A stretch of DNA of 64,000 nt from Chryseobacterium sp. LJ668 (GTDB lineage Bacteria; Bacteroidota; Bacteroidia; Flavobacteriales; Weeksellaceae). The notes below the pieces were generated by a model. That model saw only the letters and a list, made by a program, of their open reading frames with translations, ran no database searches and was not told where the DNA came from. Each line of letters starts with the position of its first letter. Position 1 is the first letter of the stretch. The DNA is taken from NCBI RefSeq assembly GCF_019613955.1, contig NZ_CP080443.1:1-64000 (forward strand). Direction: 5' to 3'. This document shows positions 43,533-51,725 of this stretch, piece by piece. Both the position numbers and the translations under genes were made by a program.

Positions 43533-44459
43533 TCAGAACCACTTCTTACGGTCATTTTCCGAAATGAAAGTCCAAGCCAAAATTCTGCTTGCTTTCTGAC
43601 CTTGGGTCATTTTAATAGTTTTGACGTCAATGGATTTTACTTTCTTTAAAAGCGAATTAAATTTAAATAAATTTTCTTTTTTGGAAACCAAACACGTGAA
43701 CCATAAGATATGTGAAGAATATTTGGAACTTTCTTCAATCATTTTTGAGATGAAAGCCAGCTCGCCACCTTCGCACCACAATTCGGATTGCTGCCCTCCG
43801 AAATTAAGATTTGGTTTTTGAATGTTTGATTTTTTAAGGTTTTTTGTTTTTCTGAGATTTCCTTTCATAGCAGCTTCTTCAGAATCATGAAAAGGCGGAT
43901 TGCATAAAGAGAAGGTGAATTTATCCTCAGAATGAAGAATATTTCTGAATATGAAATTGGAATCCGGTTGCAATTTCAACTGAATATTTTGAGACATTTC
44001 AGGGTTTTCATCTAAAATTTTTCGAGCATTTTCTAATGATTTTTTATTGATATCTGTTCCCAACATTTCCCAGCCATACGTTTGATGAGCAATCAGCGGA
44101 TACACCAGATTGGCTCCGGTTCCGATATCTAAACCTTTTATAGATGAACCTTTTGGAATTTCAACTAAATTTTCAGCTAATAAATCTGCAATATAATGAA
44201 TATAATCAGCTCGTCCCGGAATAGGCGGACAAAGATTTTCATCAGGAATATCCCAGCCTTTCACGTCATAAAAAAGCTGCAAAAGAGCTTTATTAAGTAG
44301 TTTTACGGCCTTAGGAATGCTGAAATTGATGGTTAAATTTCCGTAAGCATTTTTAAAAACATAGTGTTTCAGTTCCGGCACACAAGAAATCAGTTTTTCG
44401 AAATCGTAAGAATTCCGATGGAGATTTCTTGTGTGCAGTCCTGATTTTTCGGTGGTCAT
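43533..44459 (-). CDS. rlmF: 23S rRNA (adenine(1618)-N6)-methyltransferase
   Basis: SAM-dependent N6 methylation of A1618 in 23S rRNA. The 308-residue protein has the SAM-binding segment LDIGTGANLVYPLI (about 106-119), the N6-adenine catalytic NPPFHDSEEAA (about 188-198), and the RlmF-specific N-terminal FEKLISCVPELKHYV and WDIPDENLCPPIPGRADYIHY segments. It is 3 bases downstream of the cytochrome gene, so it is the last gene of a three-gene operon. Confidence 0.93.
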   Translation of the reverse strand: MTTEKSGLHTRNLHRNSYDFEKLISCVPELKHYVFKNAYGNLTINFSIPKAVKLLNKALLQLFYDVKGWDIPDENLCPPIPGRADYIHYIADLLAENLVEIPKGSSIKGLDIGTGANLVYPLIAHQTYGWEMLGTDINKKSLENARKILDENPEMSQNIQLKLQPDSNFIFRNILHSEDKFTFSLCNPPFHDSEEAAMKGNLRKTKNLKKSNIQKPNLNFGGQQSELWCEGGELAFISKMIEESSKYSSHILWFTCLVSKKENLFKFNSLLKKVKSIDVKTIKMTQGQKASRILAWTFISENDRKKWF

Positions 44460-44462
44460 GAA

Positions 44463-44822
44463 TTATTTTTTCTGACGTAAAATATATTCTACCATTTTTT
44501 TTGCATCCTCTTTAGAGATCTGTGGGTGAGGCTGCATCAGAACATTTCCCCAGACTCCGCTTCCGCCTTCGATTATTTTTGAAGCGAGCATTTCCATATC
44601 CTTTTCAGAATATTTTGCGGCAATTTCTTTGTATGAAGGTCCTATCAAACGTTCATCTGCATTATGACACGACATACAATCAGATGCTTCTATCAAATTC
44701 TGTCCCGAAACATTGCTTGTAACAGGCGTAGAAACAGCTGAAGATTGTATTTCAGAATTTTCTTTTTTAGAACACGAAATAATAAGCAAGCTTATGATTC
44801 CTGTCACAAACAGTTTTTTCAT
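44463..44822 (-). CDS. Small c-type cytochrome lipoprotein
   Basis: The 119-residue protein has a lipoprotein signal (IISCSKKE, Cys near 17), a Ser/Val linker (about 25-45) and a single class I cytochrome c domain. The haem-binding motif CMSCH (about 53-57) and the axial Met in VLMQPHPQ (about 97-104) are visible. The protein probably sits on the periplasmic face as an electron carrier. Its start overlaps the upstream lipoprotein stop by one base (TAATG). cydAB 4 kb away is an oxidase for quinol, not cytochrome c, so no redox partner is apparent. Confidence 0.88.
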   Translation of the reverse strand: MKKLFVTGIISLLIISCSKKENSEIQSSAVSTPVTSNVSGQNLIEASDCMSCHNADERLIGPSYKEIAAKYSEKDMEMLASKIIEGGSGVWGNVLMQPHPQISKEDAKKMVEYILRQKK

Positions 44823-45028
44823 TATTTTGTTGCCGTAGAATCTGTAGAAGGTGACGGTGCAGGAATTGCGGCTGGTGTACTGTCAACTTTAGCAGTAGAA
44901 TCCGTAACTGTAGGAGCAGCAGGCTCTTCCAGCATAATGTTGCTATCTTGTGTAGACTTTTCTTCTTTCTTTGAGCAGCTTACTGCGAATAAACTTCCGA
45001 TAAATGCGATTGCTAGTACTTTTTTCAT
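44822..45028 (-). CDS. Very small lipoprotein, Pro/Thr/Ser/Ala-rich
   Basis: The 68-residue protein has a lipobox (FAVSCSKKEEK, Cys near 18) and a disordered, low-complexity tail of Thr, Asp, Ser, Ala and Pro (for example PAPSPSTDSTATK). There is no fold to recognise. It may be a lipoprotein spacer or a decayed paralogue of the following cytochrome, whose signal peptide and SKKE start are similar (CSKKEE against CSKKEN). It overlaps the cytochrome gene by one base. Confidence 0.75.
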   Translation of the reverse strand: MKKVLAIAFIGSLFAVSCSKKEEKSTQDSNIMLEEPAAPTVTDSTAKVDSTPAAIPAPSPSTDSTATK

Positions 45029-45093
45029 ATGTTCAACTTTTATTTAAGATCGTGAAACCCTACTTTTTAGTATAAAGAGTTTTTATTTGAAGG

Positions 45094-45101
45094 CAAAAAT
45101 A
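45094..45101 (-). promoter_or_regulatory. -7 box (TATTTTTG) of the lipoprotein/cytochrome/rlmF operon
   Basis: Exact TAnnTTTG match on the minus strand, about 65 bases upstream of the start codon at 45028. Confidence 0.45.
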
Positions 45102-45168
45102 TAAAAATTAACTTTTAAATGAGACGGTTCAGGACTTTTTTAAATCACATTTAAATTTTCTTTTATTT

Positions 45169-45202
45169 TTTGTTTCATATATTAAAAAATTATTTACATT
45201 TG
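45169..45202 (+). promoter_or_regulatory. Promoter of the trp operon
   Basis: TTTG at 45169-45172 and TACATTTG at 45195-45202, separated by 22 bases, match the Bacteroidota consensus. The -7 box ends 4 bases before the leader-peptide ATG (45207), so the leader mRNA is close to leaderless. Confidence 0.75.
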
Positions 45203-45206
45203 TCTA

Positions 45207-45284
45207 ATGTTTAATACAAGCAACAATTTTTGGTGGTGGCACTCAAACTCTTCGTCGGGTCTGAAGCTATTATCTTGTTGCTAA
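45207..45284 (+). CDS. trpL: trp operon leader peptide (attenuator-coding)
   Basis: A 25-residue ORF has Trp codons in tandem at residues 9, 10 and 11 (TGGTGGTGG, 45231-45239), then a Ser/Gly stretch, and ends at TAA 45282-45284. It is too short to be a functional protein, and in a genome where Trp is rare, three consecutive Trp codons ahead of trpE are diagnostic of ribosome-mediated attenuation. Ribosome stalling at these codons under Trp-tRNA shortage would leave the segment 45253-45262 free. The ORF is followed by a terminator 30 bases later and trpE 86 bases later. Confidence 0.88.
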   Translation: MFNTSNNFWWWHSNSSSGLKLLSCC

Positions 45285-45314
45285 TTCACAGCAAGAATAT
45301 TATAGAAAATATAT

Positions 45315-45347
45315 AGACTTTGACGATTTCGTTGAAGTCTTTTTTTT
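45315..45347 (+). promoter_or_regulatory. trp attenuator: intrinsic terminator with a competing antiterminator
   Basis: Terminator: the 11-bp stem AGACTTTGACG (45315-45325) and CGTTGAAGTCT (45330-45340) includes two G-U pairs and an ATTT loop, and is followed by eight T's. Antiterminator: CGTCGGGTCT (45253-45262), inside the leader-peptide Ser/Gly codons, can pair with the same 5' arm of the terminator (CGTC/GACG, two wobble pairs, a bulge, GTCT/AGAC). Stalling at Trp codons uncovers it; translation through to the stop covers it. Confidence 0.82.
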
Positions 45348-45370
45348 GTCAACTATTTAAAATAAATTAA

Positions 45371-46795
45371 ATGTTTACCAACAAAATCCACATAAAAACC
45401 ACATCCAGAAAATCATTGGGTGACCTTCAAACCCCGATGAATATTTATCTTCAGATCAGAGATAAGTTCAGAGACACTATTCTATTGGAAAGTTCGGATA
45501 TTAAAAGTACAGACAGTAACTTTTCGTTTATTGCGATTAATGCGATTGCAGGAATTGAGATCAAAAATCATCATGAATTTGAAATAAAATTCCCCAATGC
45601 AAACCCTGAAAAAAAGTCTTTGGAAAATATCAAAGTGACTGATCTGCTCAATGATTTTTCGAAAGTTTTTGTCTGTGAAAAAACAAACCAAAAAATTGAG
45701 GAGACGGCTCAGAGTCTTTTTGGTTACACAAGTTTTGATGCCGTTCCCCTTTTTGAGAAAATCGATTTTAAACCACAAAGTGAAGAAGTTGAAATCCCGA
45801 TTCTCCGTTACAGACTTTATCAATATGTGATTGCGATCAATCATTACAATGACGAAATGCATTTAATTGAAAATCAAATCGATGGTGTAAAATCTGAAGC
45901 ATATACTTTAGAAAATTTTATTAAAAATAAAAATTCGGTTGCTTTTCCTTTTGAAAAAATAGATGATGAGACATCAAATCTTACCGATGAAGAATATCTT
46001 GATTTAGTAGACCTTGCACAAAAACACTGCCAACGAGGCGATGTTTTCCAGCTGGTTTTAAGCAGAAGATTCCAGCAGAAATTTAGAGGTGACGAGTTCA
46101 ATGTTTATCGTGCTTTGCGAAATATCAATCCTTCGCCTTATCTTTTCTTTTTTGATTATGGAAATTACAAATTATTCGGATCTAGTCCTGAAAGCCAGCT
46201 GATTATTAAAAACAACAAAGCCATCATTCATCCTATTGCCGGAACGTTTAAAAGAACAGGAAATTTTGAGGAAGATCTGCAGTCTGTAGAAAATTTGAAA
46301 AATGATGCAAAGGAAAATGCAGAACATACGATGTTGGTTGATTTGGCCCGAAATGATCTTGGAAAAATGGGGAAAAATGTGACCGTGACTAAGCTTAAAG
46401 AAATTCAGCTTTTCTCTCATGTTATTCATATGGTGAGCGAGGTTACTGCTGATTTAGAGGAAAATATCAATCCTTTTGAAGTCGTTTCTGCCACCTTTCC
46501 ACAAGGAACCTTAAGCGGAGCCCCGAAATATAAAGCTCTTGAGCTCATCAACGAATATGAAAAGGATTCCCGTGGTTATTATGGCGGATGTATCGGGATG
46601 ATTGGTCTTAATGGCGACTGCAATCAGGCGATTATGATCAGAACTTTTTTAAGCAAAAACAACACTTTATATTATCAGGCCGGAGCCGGATTGGTAGCAA
46701 AATCTACTCCTCAAAACGAATTGGAAGAAGTCAACAACAAGCTGAATGCTTTGAAAAAAGCGGTTGAGAAGGCTGAAAGATTGGGTTCTTATTAA
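45371..46795 (+). CDS. trpE: Anthranilate synthase component I
   Basis: Converts chorismate to anthranilate with ammonia from TrpG. The 474-residue protein begins shortly after the attenuator. The chorismate-binding domain carries CQRGDVFQLVLSRRF, GSSPESQLII, IHPIAGTFKRTG, the DLARNDLGKM catalytic segment and FPQGTLSGAPKYKALELI. The N-terminal region is the regulatory part that normally binds tryptophan. The sequence is closer to TrpE than to PabB by its context with trpG and the rest of the operon. Start ATG 45371. Confidence 0.96.
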   Translation: MFTNKIHIKTTSRKSLGDLQTPMNIYLQIRDKFRDTILLESSDIKSTDSNFSFIAINAIAGIEIKNHHEFEIKFPNANPEKKSLENIKVTDLLNDFSKVFVCEKTNQKIEETAQSLFGYTSFDAVPLFEKIDFKPQSEEVEIPILRYRLYQYVIAINHYNDEMHLIENQIDGVKSEAYTLENFIKNKNSVAFPFEKIDDETSNLTDEEYLDLVDLAQKHCQRGDVFQLVLSRRFQQKFRGDEFNVYRALRNINPSPYLFFFDYGNYKLFGSSPESQLIIKNNKAIIHPIAGTFKRTGNFEEDLQSVENLKNDAKENAEHTMLVDLARNDLGKMGKNVTVTKLKEIQLFSHVIHMVSEVTADLEENINPFEVVSATFPQGTLSGAPKYKALELINEYEKDSRGYYGGCIGMIGLNGDCNQAIMIRTFLSKNNTLYYQAGAGLVAKSTPQNELEEVNNKLNALKKAVEKAERLGSY

Positions 46796-46811
46796 TTATT
46801 AAAAAAATAAA

Positions 46812-47402
46812 ATGACAAATACTATAAAACCACTTAAAATTCTCGTCTTTGATAATTACGACAGTTTCACTTACAATCTTGTACAGATGATCGAAAAAAT
46901 CATGGGTGAAAAAGTTGATGTATACCGAAATGACGAAATTTCACTGGAAGAAATTGAAAAATATGACAAAATCATTCTTTCACCAGGTCCGGGAATTCCA
47001 GAAGAAGCCGGAATTTTATTGGATTTAATAAAAAAATATGCTCCAACAAAAAGTATTCTCGGGGTCTGCCTTGGTCAACAGGCGATTGCAGAAGCTTTTG
47101 GCGGAAATCTGATTAATCTTTCAGAAATTTTTCATGGTGTTGCAACAACGTCAAAAACGATAAAAGAGGATGTAAAACTTTTCAAAAACTTACCAGAAGA
47201 AATCGAGGTTGGAAGATATCATAGTTGGGCTGTAAATAATGAGAACTTTCCTGAAGAATTAGAAATAACCGCAATTGACTTTGATGGAATGATCATGGCT
47301 TTGCAGCATAAAAAGTATGATGTGCACGGCGTTCAGTTTCACCCGGAAAGTATTCTAACATCTGATGGTGAACAAATTATCAGAAATTTTCTCTTAAATT
47401 AA
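46812..47402 (+). CDS. trpG: Anthranilate synthase component II (glutamine amidotransferase)
   Basis: Supplies ammonia from glutamine to TrpE. The 196-residue class I amidotransferase has the SPGPGIPEEAG oxyanion region, the nucleophile Cys in LGVCLGQQAIAEAFGG, and the His/Glu of the triad in VQFHPESILT. The start ATG 46812 gives an N-terminus MTNTIKPLKILVFDNYDSF. It lies 16 bases after trpE and 3 bases before trpD. Confidence 0.96.
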   Translation: MTNTIKPLKILVFDNYDSFTYNLVQMIEKIMGEKVDVYRNDEISLEEIEKYDKIILSPGPGIPEEAGILLDLIKKYAPTKSILGVCLGQQAIAEAFGGNLINLSEIFHGVATTSKTIKEDVKLFKNLPEEIEVGRYHSWAVNNENFPEELEITAIDFDGMIMALQHKKYDVHGVQFHPESILTSDGEQIIRNFLLN

Positions 47403-47405
47403 TTA

Positions 47406-48398
47406 ATGATCATGAAAGAAATCCTAGAATATCTCTTCACCCACCACACTTTGTCAAAATCTGAGGCAAAGGCAATTATGATTGAGATTGCTCAAAATAA
47501 ATTCAATACCGCAGAAGTGACTTCATTTATCAGTGTTTTTCTGATGCGAAATATTACTTTGAATGAACTTGATGGTTTCAGACAAGCCTTGCTGAAAATG
47601 GCCGTTCCCATTGAAATTGATGCAAGTGATGCTCTGGATATCGTAGGAACTGGTGGTGACGGTAAAAATACCATCAATATATCGACTTTAGCAGCTTTTG
47701 TCATCGCAGGAGCCGGACAAAAAGTAACGAAGCACGGCAATTACGGAGCATCTACTATTACCGGATCTTCAAATGTCCTGGAAGAACTTGGTTATCAGTT
47801 TCATAATGATTCAAACAGTCTCAATCAAGATTTAGAAAAAGCCAATATATGTTTTTTACATGCGCCTTATTTTCATCCTGCTTTGCAATCTGTCGGGGCT
47901 TTAAGAAAATCGCTGGGCCTGCGTACTTTTTTTAATCTTCTCGGTCCTTTGGTAAATCCAGCAAGGCCTCAATTCTCGGTAATCGGAGTTTATAATCTTG
48001 AGATCGCAAGAATTTATCAGTATTTATTGCAAAAAGACAATCGTGAATTCACAATTGTGCATGGTTTAGATGGGTATGACGAGATCAGTCTGACCAGTGA
48101 CAGCAAAATCATTACAAAAAACAGTGAAGAAATTTATACCACAAAAGATCTTGGGTTTAACAGTTTAGATCCGCTAAGTATCGTAGCTGGAGGAAGTCCT
48201 TATGAATCAGCGAAAATCTTTAGGAATATTTTGGAAGGAAACGGAACCTTTGAACAGAATGCTGTTGTCACGGCAAATGCAGCAGTTGCACTCCAACACA
48301 CCAATAAATTTGGAAATTACACCAATTGCCTTTTGTTGGCTCAAGAGAGTCTGATGAGTGGAAAAGCATTGAGAAGCTTAAATAATTTGATTCATTAA
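47406..48398 (+). CDS. trpD: Anthranilate phosphoribosyltransferase
   Basis: Transfers the phosphoribosyl group from PRPP to anthranilate. The 330-residue protein (start 47406, or the in-frame ATG at 47412) has the glycine-rich PRPP motif DIVGTGGDGKNTINIST, KHGNYGASTITGSSNVLEELG and the PLVNPARP segment. The C-terminal part contains GGSPYESAKIFRNIL, normal for TrpD. A 162-base gap with a dispersed repeat separates it from trpC. Confidence 0.95.
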   Translation: MIMKEILEYLFTHHTLSKSEAKAIMIEIAQNKFNTAEVTSFISVFLMRNITLNELDGFRQALLKMAVPIEIDASDALDIVGTGGDGKNTINISTLAAFVIAGAGQKVTKHGNYGASTITGSSNVLEELGYQFHNDSNSLNQDLEKANICFLHAPYFHPALQSVGALRKSLGLRTFFNLLGPLVNPARPQFSVIGVYNLEIARIYQYLLQKDNREFTIVHGLDGYDEISLTSDSKIITKNSEEIYTTKDLGFNSLDPLSIVAGGSPYESAKIFRNILEGNGTFEQNAVVTANAAVALQHTNKFGNYTNCLLLAQESLMSGKALRSLNNLIH

Positions 48399-48406
48399 AG
48401 TTTTTA

Positions 48407-48487
48407 GGGCGACAATTTCCGTCTACCACTCCCACTCTTTTGCTTCGCAAAAGGAGTTCCGTTCAAGCCGGGTCGCAATTTCGTCAT
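48407..48487 (-). repeat. Dispersed intergenic repeat, copy B, inside the trp operon
   Basis: On the minus strand this block reads GCGACCCGGCTTGAACGGAA, CTCCTTTTGCGAAGCAAAAG and AGTGGGAGTGG, matching copy A (43379-43475) in the same order without the 11-base insertion. CTTTTGC/GCAAAAG (48437-48443 and 48447-48453) is a perfect 7-bp hairpin. It lies in the trpD-trpC gap and would be transcribed with the operon. Downstream, 48511-48523 (GTCCCGAAGGCAC) and AGGAT/ATCCT near 48534-48551 add further small hairpins. Confidence 0.65.
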
Positions 48488-48560
48488 CAAAAAAAAATTT
48501 AGTTTTCAAAGTCCCGAAGGCACGACCTAATAAAGGATAGTATAAAATCCTATTAACTTC

Positions 48561-49352
48561 ATGATAAAGAAAATGAACATCTTACAAACAATAATAGCCA
48601 GAAAAAAACAGGAAATTGAAGATTCAAAATCAAGTATTTCTGTACAGCAATTGAAAGATTCAGAATTTTTCGGCAGGATAACCTTATCGTTAAAAGAAAC
48701 CCTGCAGTCGAGATCAGGTATTATTGCTGAATTTAAAAGACGATCGCCATCAAAAGGAATAATTAATGACAAAATTTCTCCTTTGAAAGCTGTTGCTGAT
48801 TACGAAAAATACGGAGCGAGCGCAGTTTCCATTTTGACCGATACAAATTTTTTCGGGGGTAGTTTTAAAGACATTTTAAAAGTAAGAAATCATATCAATA
48901 TTCCGATTTTGAGAAAAGATTTTATGATCGATGAATATCAGTTTTATGAAGCAAAAAGTATCGGAGCGGATGTTATTTTATTGATTGCTTCCTGTCTTTC
49001 TCCAGCTCAGGTTTCAGAGTTTACCGAATTATCTCACGATTTGGGTCTTGAAGTTTTGTTGGAAATTCATACAGAAGAAGAACTTCAACATATTAATAAG
49101 AATATAGATTTCGTAGGAATTAACAACAGAAATTTAAAAGATTTTAAGGTTGATTTACAACATTCCGTTAATCTGAAAAATCAGCTTCCAAAAGATGTTT
49201 TATCAATTGCCGAAAGCGGAATTTATAATATTGAAGATTTTAATTATCTAAAAGAAAAAGGCTTTGACGGATTTTTGATGGGAGAATATTTCATGAAAAA
49301 TACAAATCCCGGAAAAGCTTTTGAAGAATTTATTTCCAATATAATGATGTAA
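48561..49352 (+). CDS. trpC: Indole-3-glycerol phosphate synthase
   Basis: Closes the indole ring from CdRP. The TIM-barrel protein of 263 residues (or 259 if it starts at the second in-frame ATG, 48573) has the catalytic EFKRRSPSKG (Lys of KxSPS), FFGGSFKDI, PILRKDFMIDEYQ (second catalytic Lys), VGINNRNLKDF and ESGIYN/GFLMGEYFM phosphate-site segments. It is separated from trpD by the repeat-containing gap and followed by trpF after 18 bases. Confidence 0.95.
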   Translation: MIKKMNILQTIIARKKQEIEDSKSSISVQQLKDSEFFGRITLSLKETLQSRSGIIAEFKRRSPSKGIINDKISPLKAVADYEKYGASAVSILTDTNFFGGSFKDILKVRNHINIPILRKDFMIDEYQFYEAKSIGADVILLIASCLSPAQVSEFTELSHDLGLEVLLEIHTEEELQHINKNIDFVGINNRNLKDFKVDLQHSVNLKNQLPKDVLSIAESGIYNIEDFNYLKEKGFDGFLMGEYFMKNTNPGKAFEEFISNIMM

Positions 49353-49370
49353 GAGTTAGTAAATTTACCA

Positions 49371-50051
49371 ATGACTGAAACCCAACAACAATCAACCGAA
49401 AACCATCAAGCAAAAATAAAAGTTTGCGGCTTAACAAAATTGGATCAGATTCAGGAATTAATTTCTATGAATGTAGATTTTCTGGGCTTTATTTTTTATG
49501 AAAAATCACCACGATATGTTTTGAATCATTTAACTGTAGAAGAAATTTCAGAAATAAATCATTCTGAAAAAGTTGGAGTTTTTGTGAATGAAAATCTAGA
49601 TAGTATAATTGAGATTGCAGAAAAGGCTGATTTAAATTTAGTCCAGCTTCATGGTGACGAAAACGAAGAATTTATTTCTGATTTAAGAAAAAAACTGAAC
49701 AAAAAAACTGAAATTATTAAAGTAATCAGAGTCGGAAATCAATCTTCTGATGAGTTGCAAGAAACCATCAACAGCCAACCGTCAACCATCAACTATTTAC
49801 TTTTCGACACCGATTCAAAAACTTACGGCGGAACCGGAGAAACATTTGATCGGAACATTATAAATGAAATTGAAACTCCTATTCCTTATTTTTTAAGCGG
49901 CGGAATTTCTTTAGAAAATATCGAAAACATTGAACTCTTAAATCTAAAACCTTTTGCATTAGACATCAATTCAAAATTTGAAATCGAACCAGGAAATAAA
50001 GATGTAGAGAAAATAAAAAAATTACAAATCAATGAAAAACCACCACTATAA
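49371..50051 (+). CDS. trpF: Phosphoribosylanthranilate isomerase with repeat-derived insertions
   Basis: Isomerises PRA to CdRP. The 226-residue TIM barrel has the catalytic Cys in KVCGLTKLDQ and Asp in LLFDTDSKTYGGTG, and the LSGGISLENI phosphate loop. It is about 15 residues longer at the N-terminus than usual (a Gln/Thr/Asn-rich stretch before IKVCG). A similar Asn/Gln/Ser/Thr stretch (TINSQPSTIN) precedes the LLFDTDS strand. Both regions are made of CAAC/CATC-type simple repeats at DNA level. Start ATG 49371; the frame ends 20 bases inside the next gene. Confidence 0.9.
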   Translation: MTETQQQSTENHQAKIKVCGLTKLDQIQELISMNVDFLGFIFYEKSPRYVLNHLTVEEISEINHSEKVGVFVNENLDSIIEIAEKADLNLVQLHGDENEEFISDLRKKLNKKTEIIKVIRVGNQSSDELQETINSQPSTINYLLFDTDSKTYGGTGETFDRNIINEIETPIPYFLSGGISLENIENIELLNLKPFALDINSKFEIEPGNKDVEKIKKLQINEKPPL

Positions 50052-50505
50052 ATCTAAAATTGATTGGACCGGAAACACCGGAGAATCGACAAAAAACTAC
50101 CGCTCCTACGAAAGAAGTTATACTATTTGCGTTGATGGGAAAGCTGAAATAAGTGGTTCTTCTGATCCTGCATTTTTAGGAAATCCAAAGTTTCATAATC
50201 CTGAAGATTTATTGTTGGCTTCAGTTTCATCCTGTCATCTCTTATGGTATCTGCATTTTTGTTCGGTCAATAAAATTTTGGTTTTAGAATATGTAGATTT
50301 CGCAGAAGGAACAATGCTTGAGGAGGAAAACGGTAGCGGAAAATTTACAGAAATAGTTCTTAAACCTAAAATTATAGTCGCAGAAAAAAATATGATTAAA
50401 AAAGCAATCGAGCTGCATCAAAAAGCAAATGAATATTGCTTCATTGCCAACTCACTGAATTTTGAAGTGAAACATCAACCTGAAATTACTTGTAAAAATG
50501 ATTAA
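50032..50505 (+). CDS. OsmC-family peroxiredoxin inside the trp operon
   Basis: The 157-residue protein of the OsmC/Ohr family reduces organic hydroperoxides with two active-site cysteines; both are present: C68 in [10 protein letters not shown] and C136 in [10 protein letters not shown]. Its reading frame overlaps trpF by 20 bases at one end and trpB by 8 at the other, so it is not a separate insertion with its own promoter. Nothing in its sequence ties it to tryptophan synthesis. The family also includes YhfA-like and other members without known substrates. Confidence 0.88.
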   Translation: MKNHHYKSKIDWTGNTGESTKNYRSYERSYTICVDGKAEISGSSDPAFLGNPKFHNPEDLLLASVSSCHLLWYLHFCSVNKILVLEYVDFAEGTMLEEENGSGKFTEIVLKPKIIVAEKNMIKKAIELHQKANEYCFIANSLNFEVKHQPEITCKND

Positions 50506-51691
50506 ATCAAATTATAAAAACCCAGACGAAAACGGATATTACGGAGAATTTGGAGGAGCTTTCGTTCCGGAAATGCTTTATCCAAATGTGGAAGAACTTC
50601 AAAATAATTATTTAAAAATCATTGAATCTGAAGATTTTCAAACTGAATATCAGGATTTATTGAAAAACTATGTCGGTCGTGCTACTCCACTCTATTTTGC
50701 GAAAAATTTAAGTAAAAAATACAATACAAAGATTTATCTGAAAAGAGAAGATCTCAATCATACAGGAGCTCACAAAATCAACAATGCTTTAGGACAGGTT
50801 TTACTGGCGAAACGTCTTGGAAAGCAAAGAATTATCGCAGAAACAGGAGCCGGACAACATGGAGTTGCAACCGCAACAGCTTGTGCATTATTGGGTTTGG
50901 AATGTATCGTTTACATGGGCGAAGTTGATATTGCAAGGCAGGCTCCGAATGTTGGAAGAATGAAAATGTTGGGAGCAACCGTAATTCCTGCAACTTCCGG
51001 TTCAAAAACGTTGAAAGATGCTGTCAATGAAGCTTTACGAGATTGGATTAACAACTCAACCACAACACATTATGTTATCGGAAGTGTTGTAGGGCCACAT
51101 CCTTTTCCGGATTTGGTGGCAAGATTTCAATCTGTGATTTCCAAGGAAATTAAAGAGCAACTTTTTGAACAAATCGGAAGAGAAAATCCTGATTATGTGA
51201 TTGCCTGTGTTGGTGGCGGAAGTAATGCAGCAGGAACTTTCTATCATTTTGTGGATGAAGAAAATGTGAAAATCATTGCCGCTGAAGCTGGAGGTTTTGG
51301 CGTTGAATCTGGGAAGTCGGCTGCAACAACATTTCTCGGAACTTTAGGTGTTTTGCACGGAAGCAAAAGTTTGGTTATGCAGACAAAAGACGGACAGGTT
51401 ATTGAGCCTCATTCGATTTCCGCTGGTTTGGATTATCCGGGAATTGGTCCATTTCACGCCAATTTATTTCAGGAAAACCGTGCAGAATTTTTCAGCATTA
51501 ATGATGATGATGCGTTGAAATCTGCGTTTGAACTGACAAAACTGGAAGGAATTATTCCTGCTTTGGAAAGCGCTCATGCTTTGGCAGTTTTAAATAAGAA
51601 AAAGTTTAACGAAAATGATATTGTTGTCATCTGTTTAAGCGGCCGCGGTGATAAGGATATGGAAACGTATTTAAAAGAAATTAGAATTTAG
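50498..51691 (+). CDS. trpB: Tryptophan synthase beta subunit
   Basis: Condenses indole with serine using pyridoxal phosphate. The 397-residue protein has the PLP lysine in [14 protein letters not shown], the GGGSNAAG phosphate-binding loop, the [12 protein letters not shown] segment and a C-terminal LSGRGDKDM. It partners TrpA to channel indole. Its start (ATG 50498) overlaps the OsmC gene by 8 bases. Confidence 0.97.
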   Translation: MIKSNYKNPDENGYYGEFGGAFVPEMLYPNVEELQNNYLKIIESEDFQTEYQDLLKNYVGRATPLYFAKNLSKKYNTKIYLKREDLNHTGAHKINNALGQVLLAKRLGKQRIIAETGAGQHGVATATACALLGLECIVYMGEVDIARQAPNVGRMKMLGATVIPATSGSKTLKDAVNEALRDWINNSTTTHYVIGSVVGPHPFPDLVARFQSVISKEIKEQLFEQIGRENPDYVIACVGGGSNAAGTFYHFVDEENVKIIAAEAGGFGVESGKSAATTFLGTLGVLHGSKSLVMQTKDGQVIEPHSISAGLDYPGIGPFHANLFQENRAEFFSINDDDALKSAFELTKLEGIIPALESAHALAVLNKKKFNENDIVVICLSGRGDKDMETYLKEIRI

Positions 51692-51725
51692 ATACTAGAA
51701 ATTAGTATTTAACCGCATAAAAACT

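Noticed and set aside
44822..45047. Plus-strand frame opposite the small lipoprotein (Val/Ala/Gly-rich)
   Set aside because: It mirrors the low-complexity Thr/Pro/Ala tail on the other strand and has no start context.
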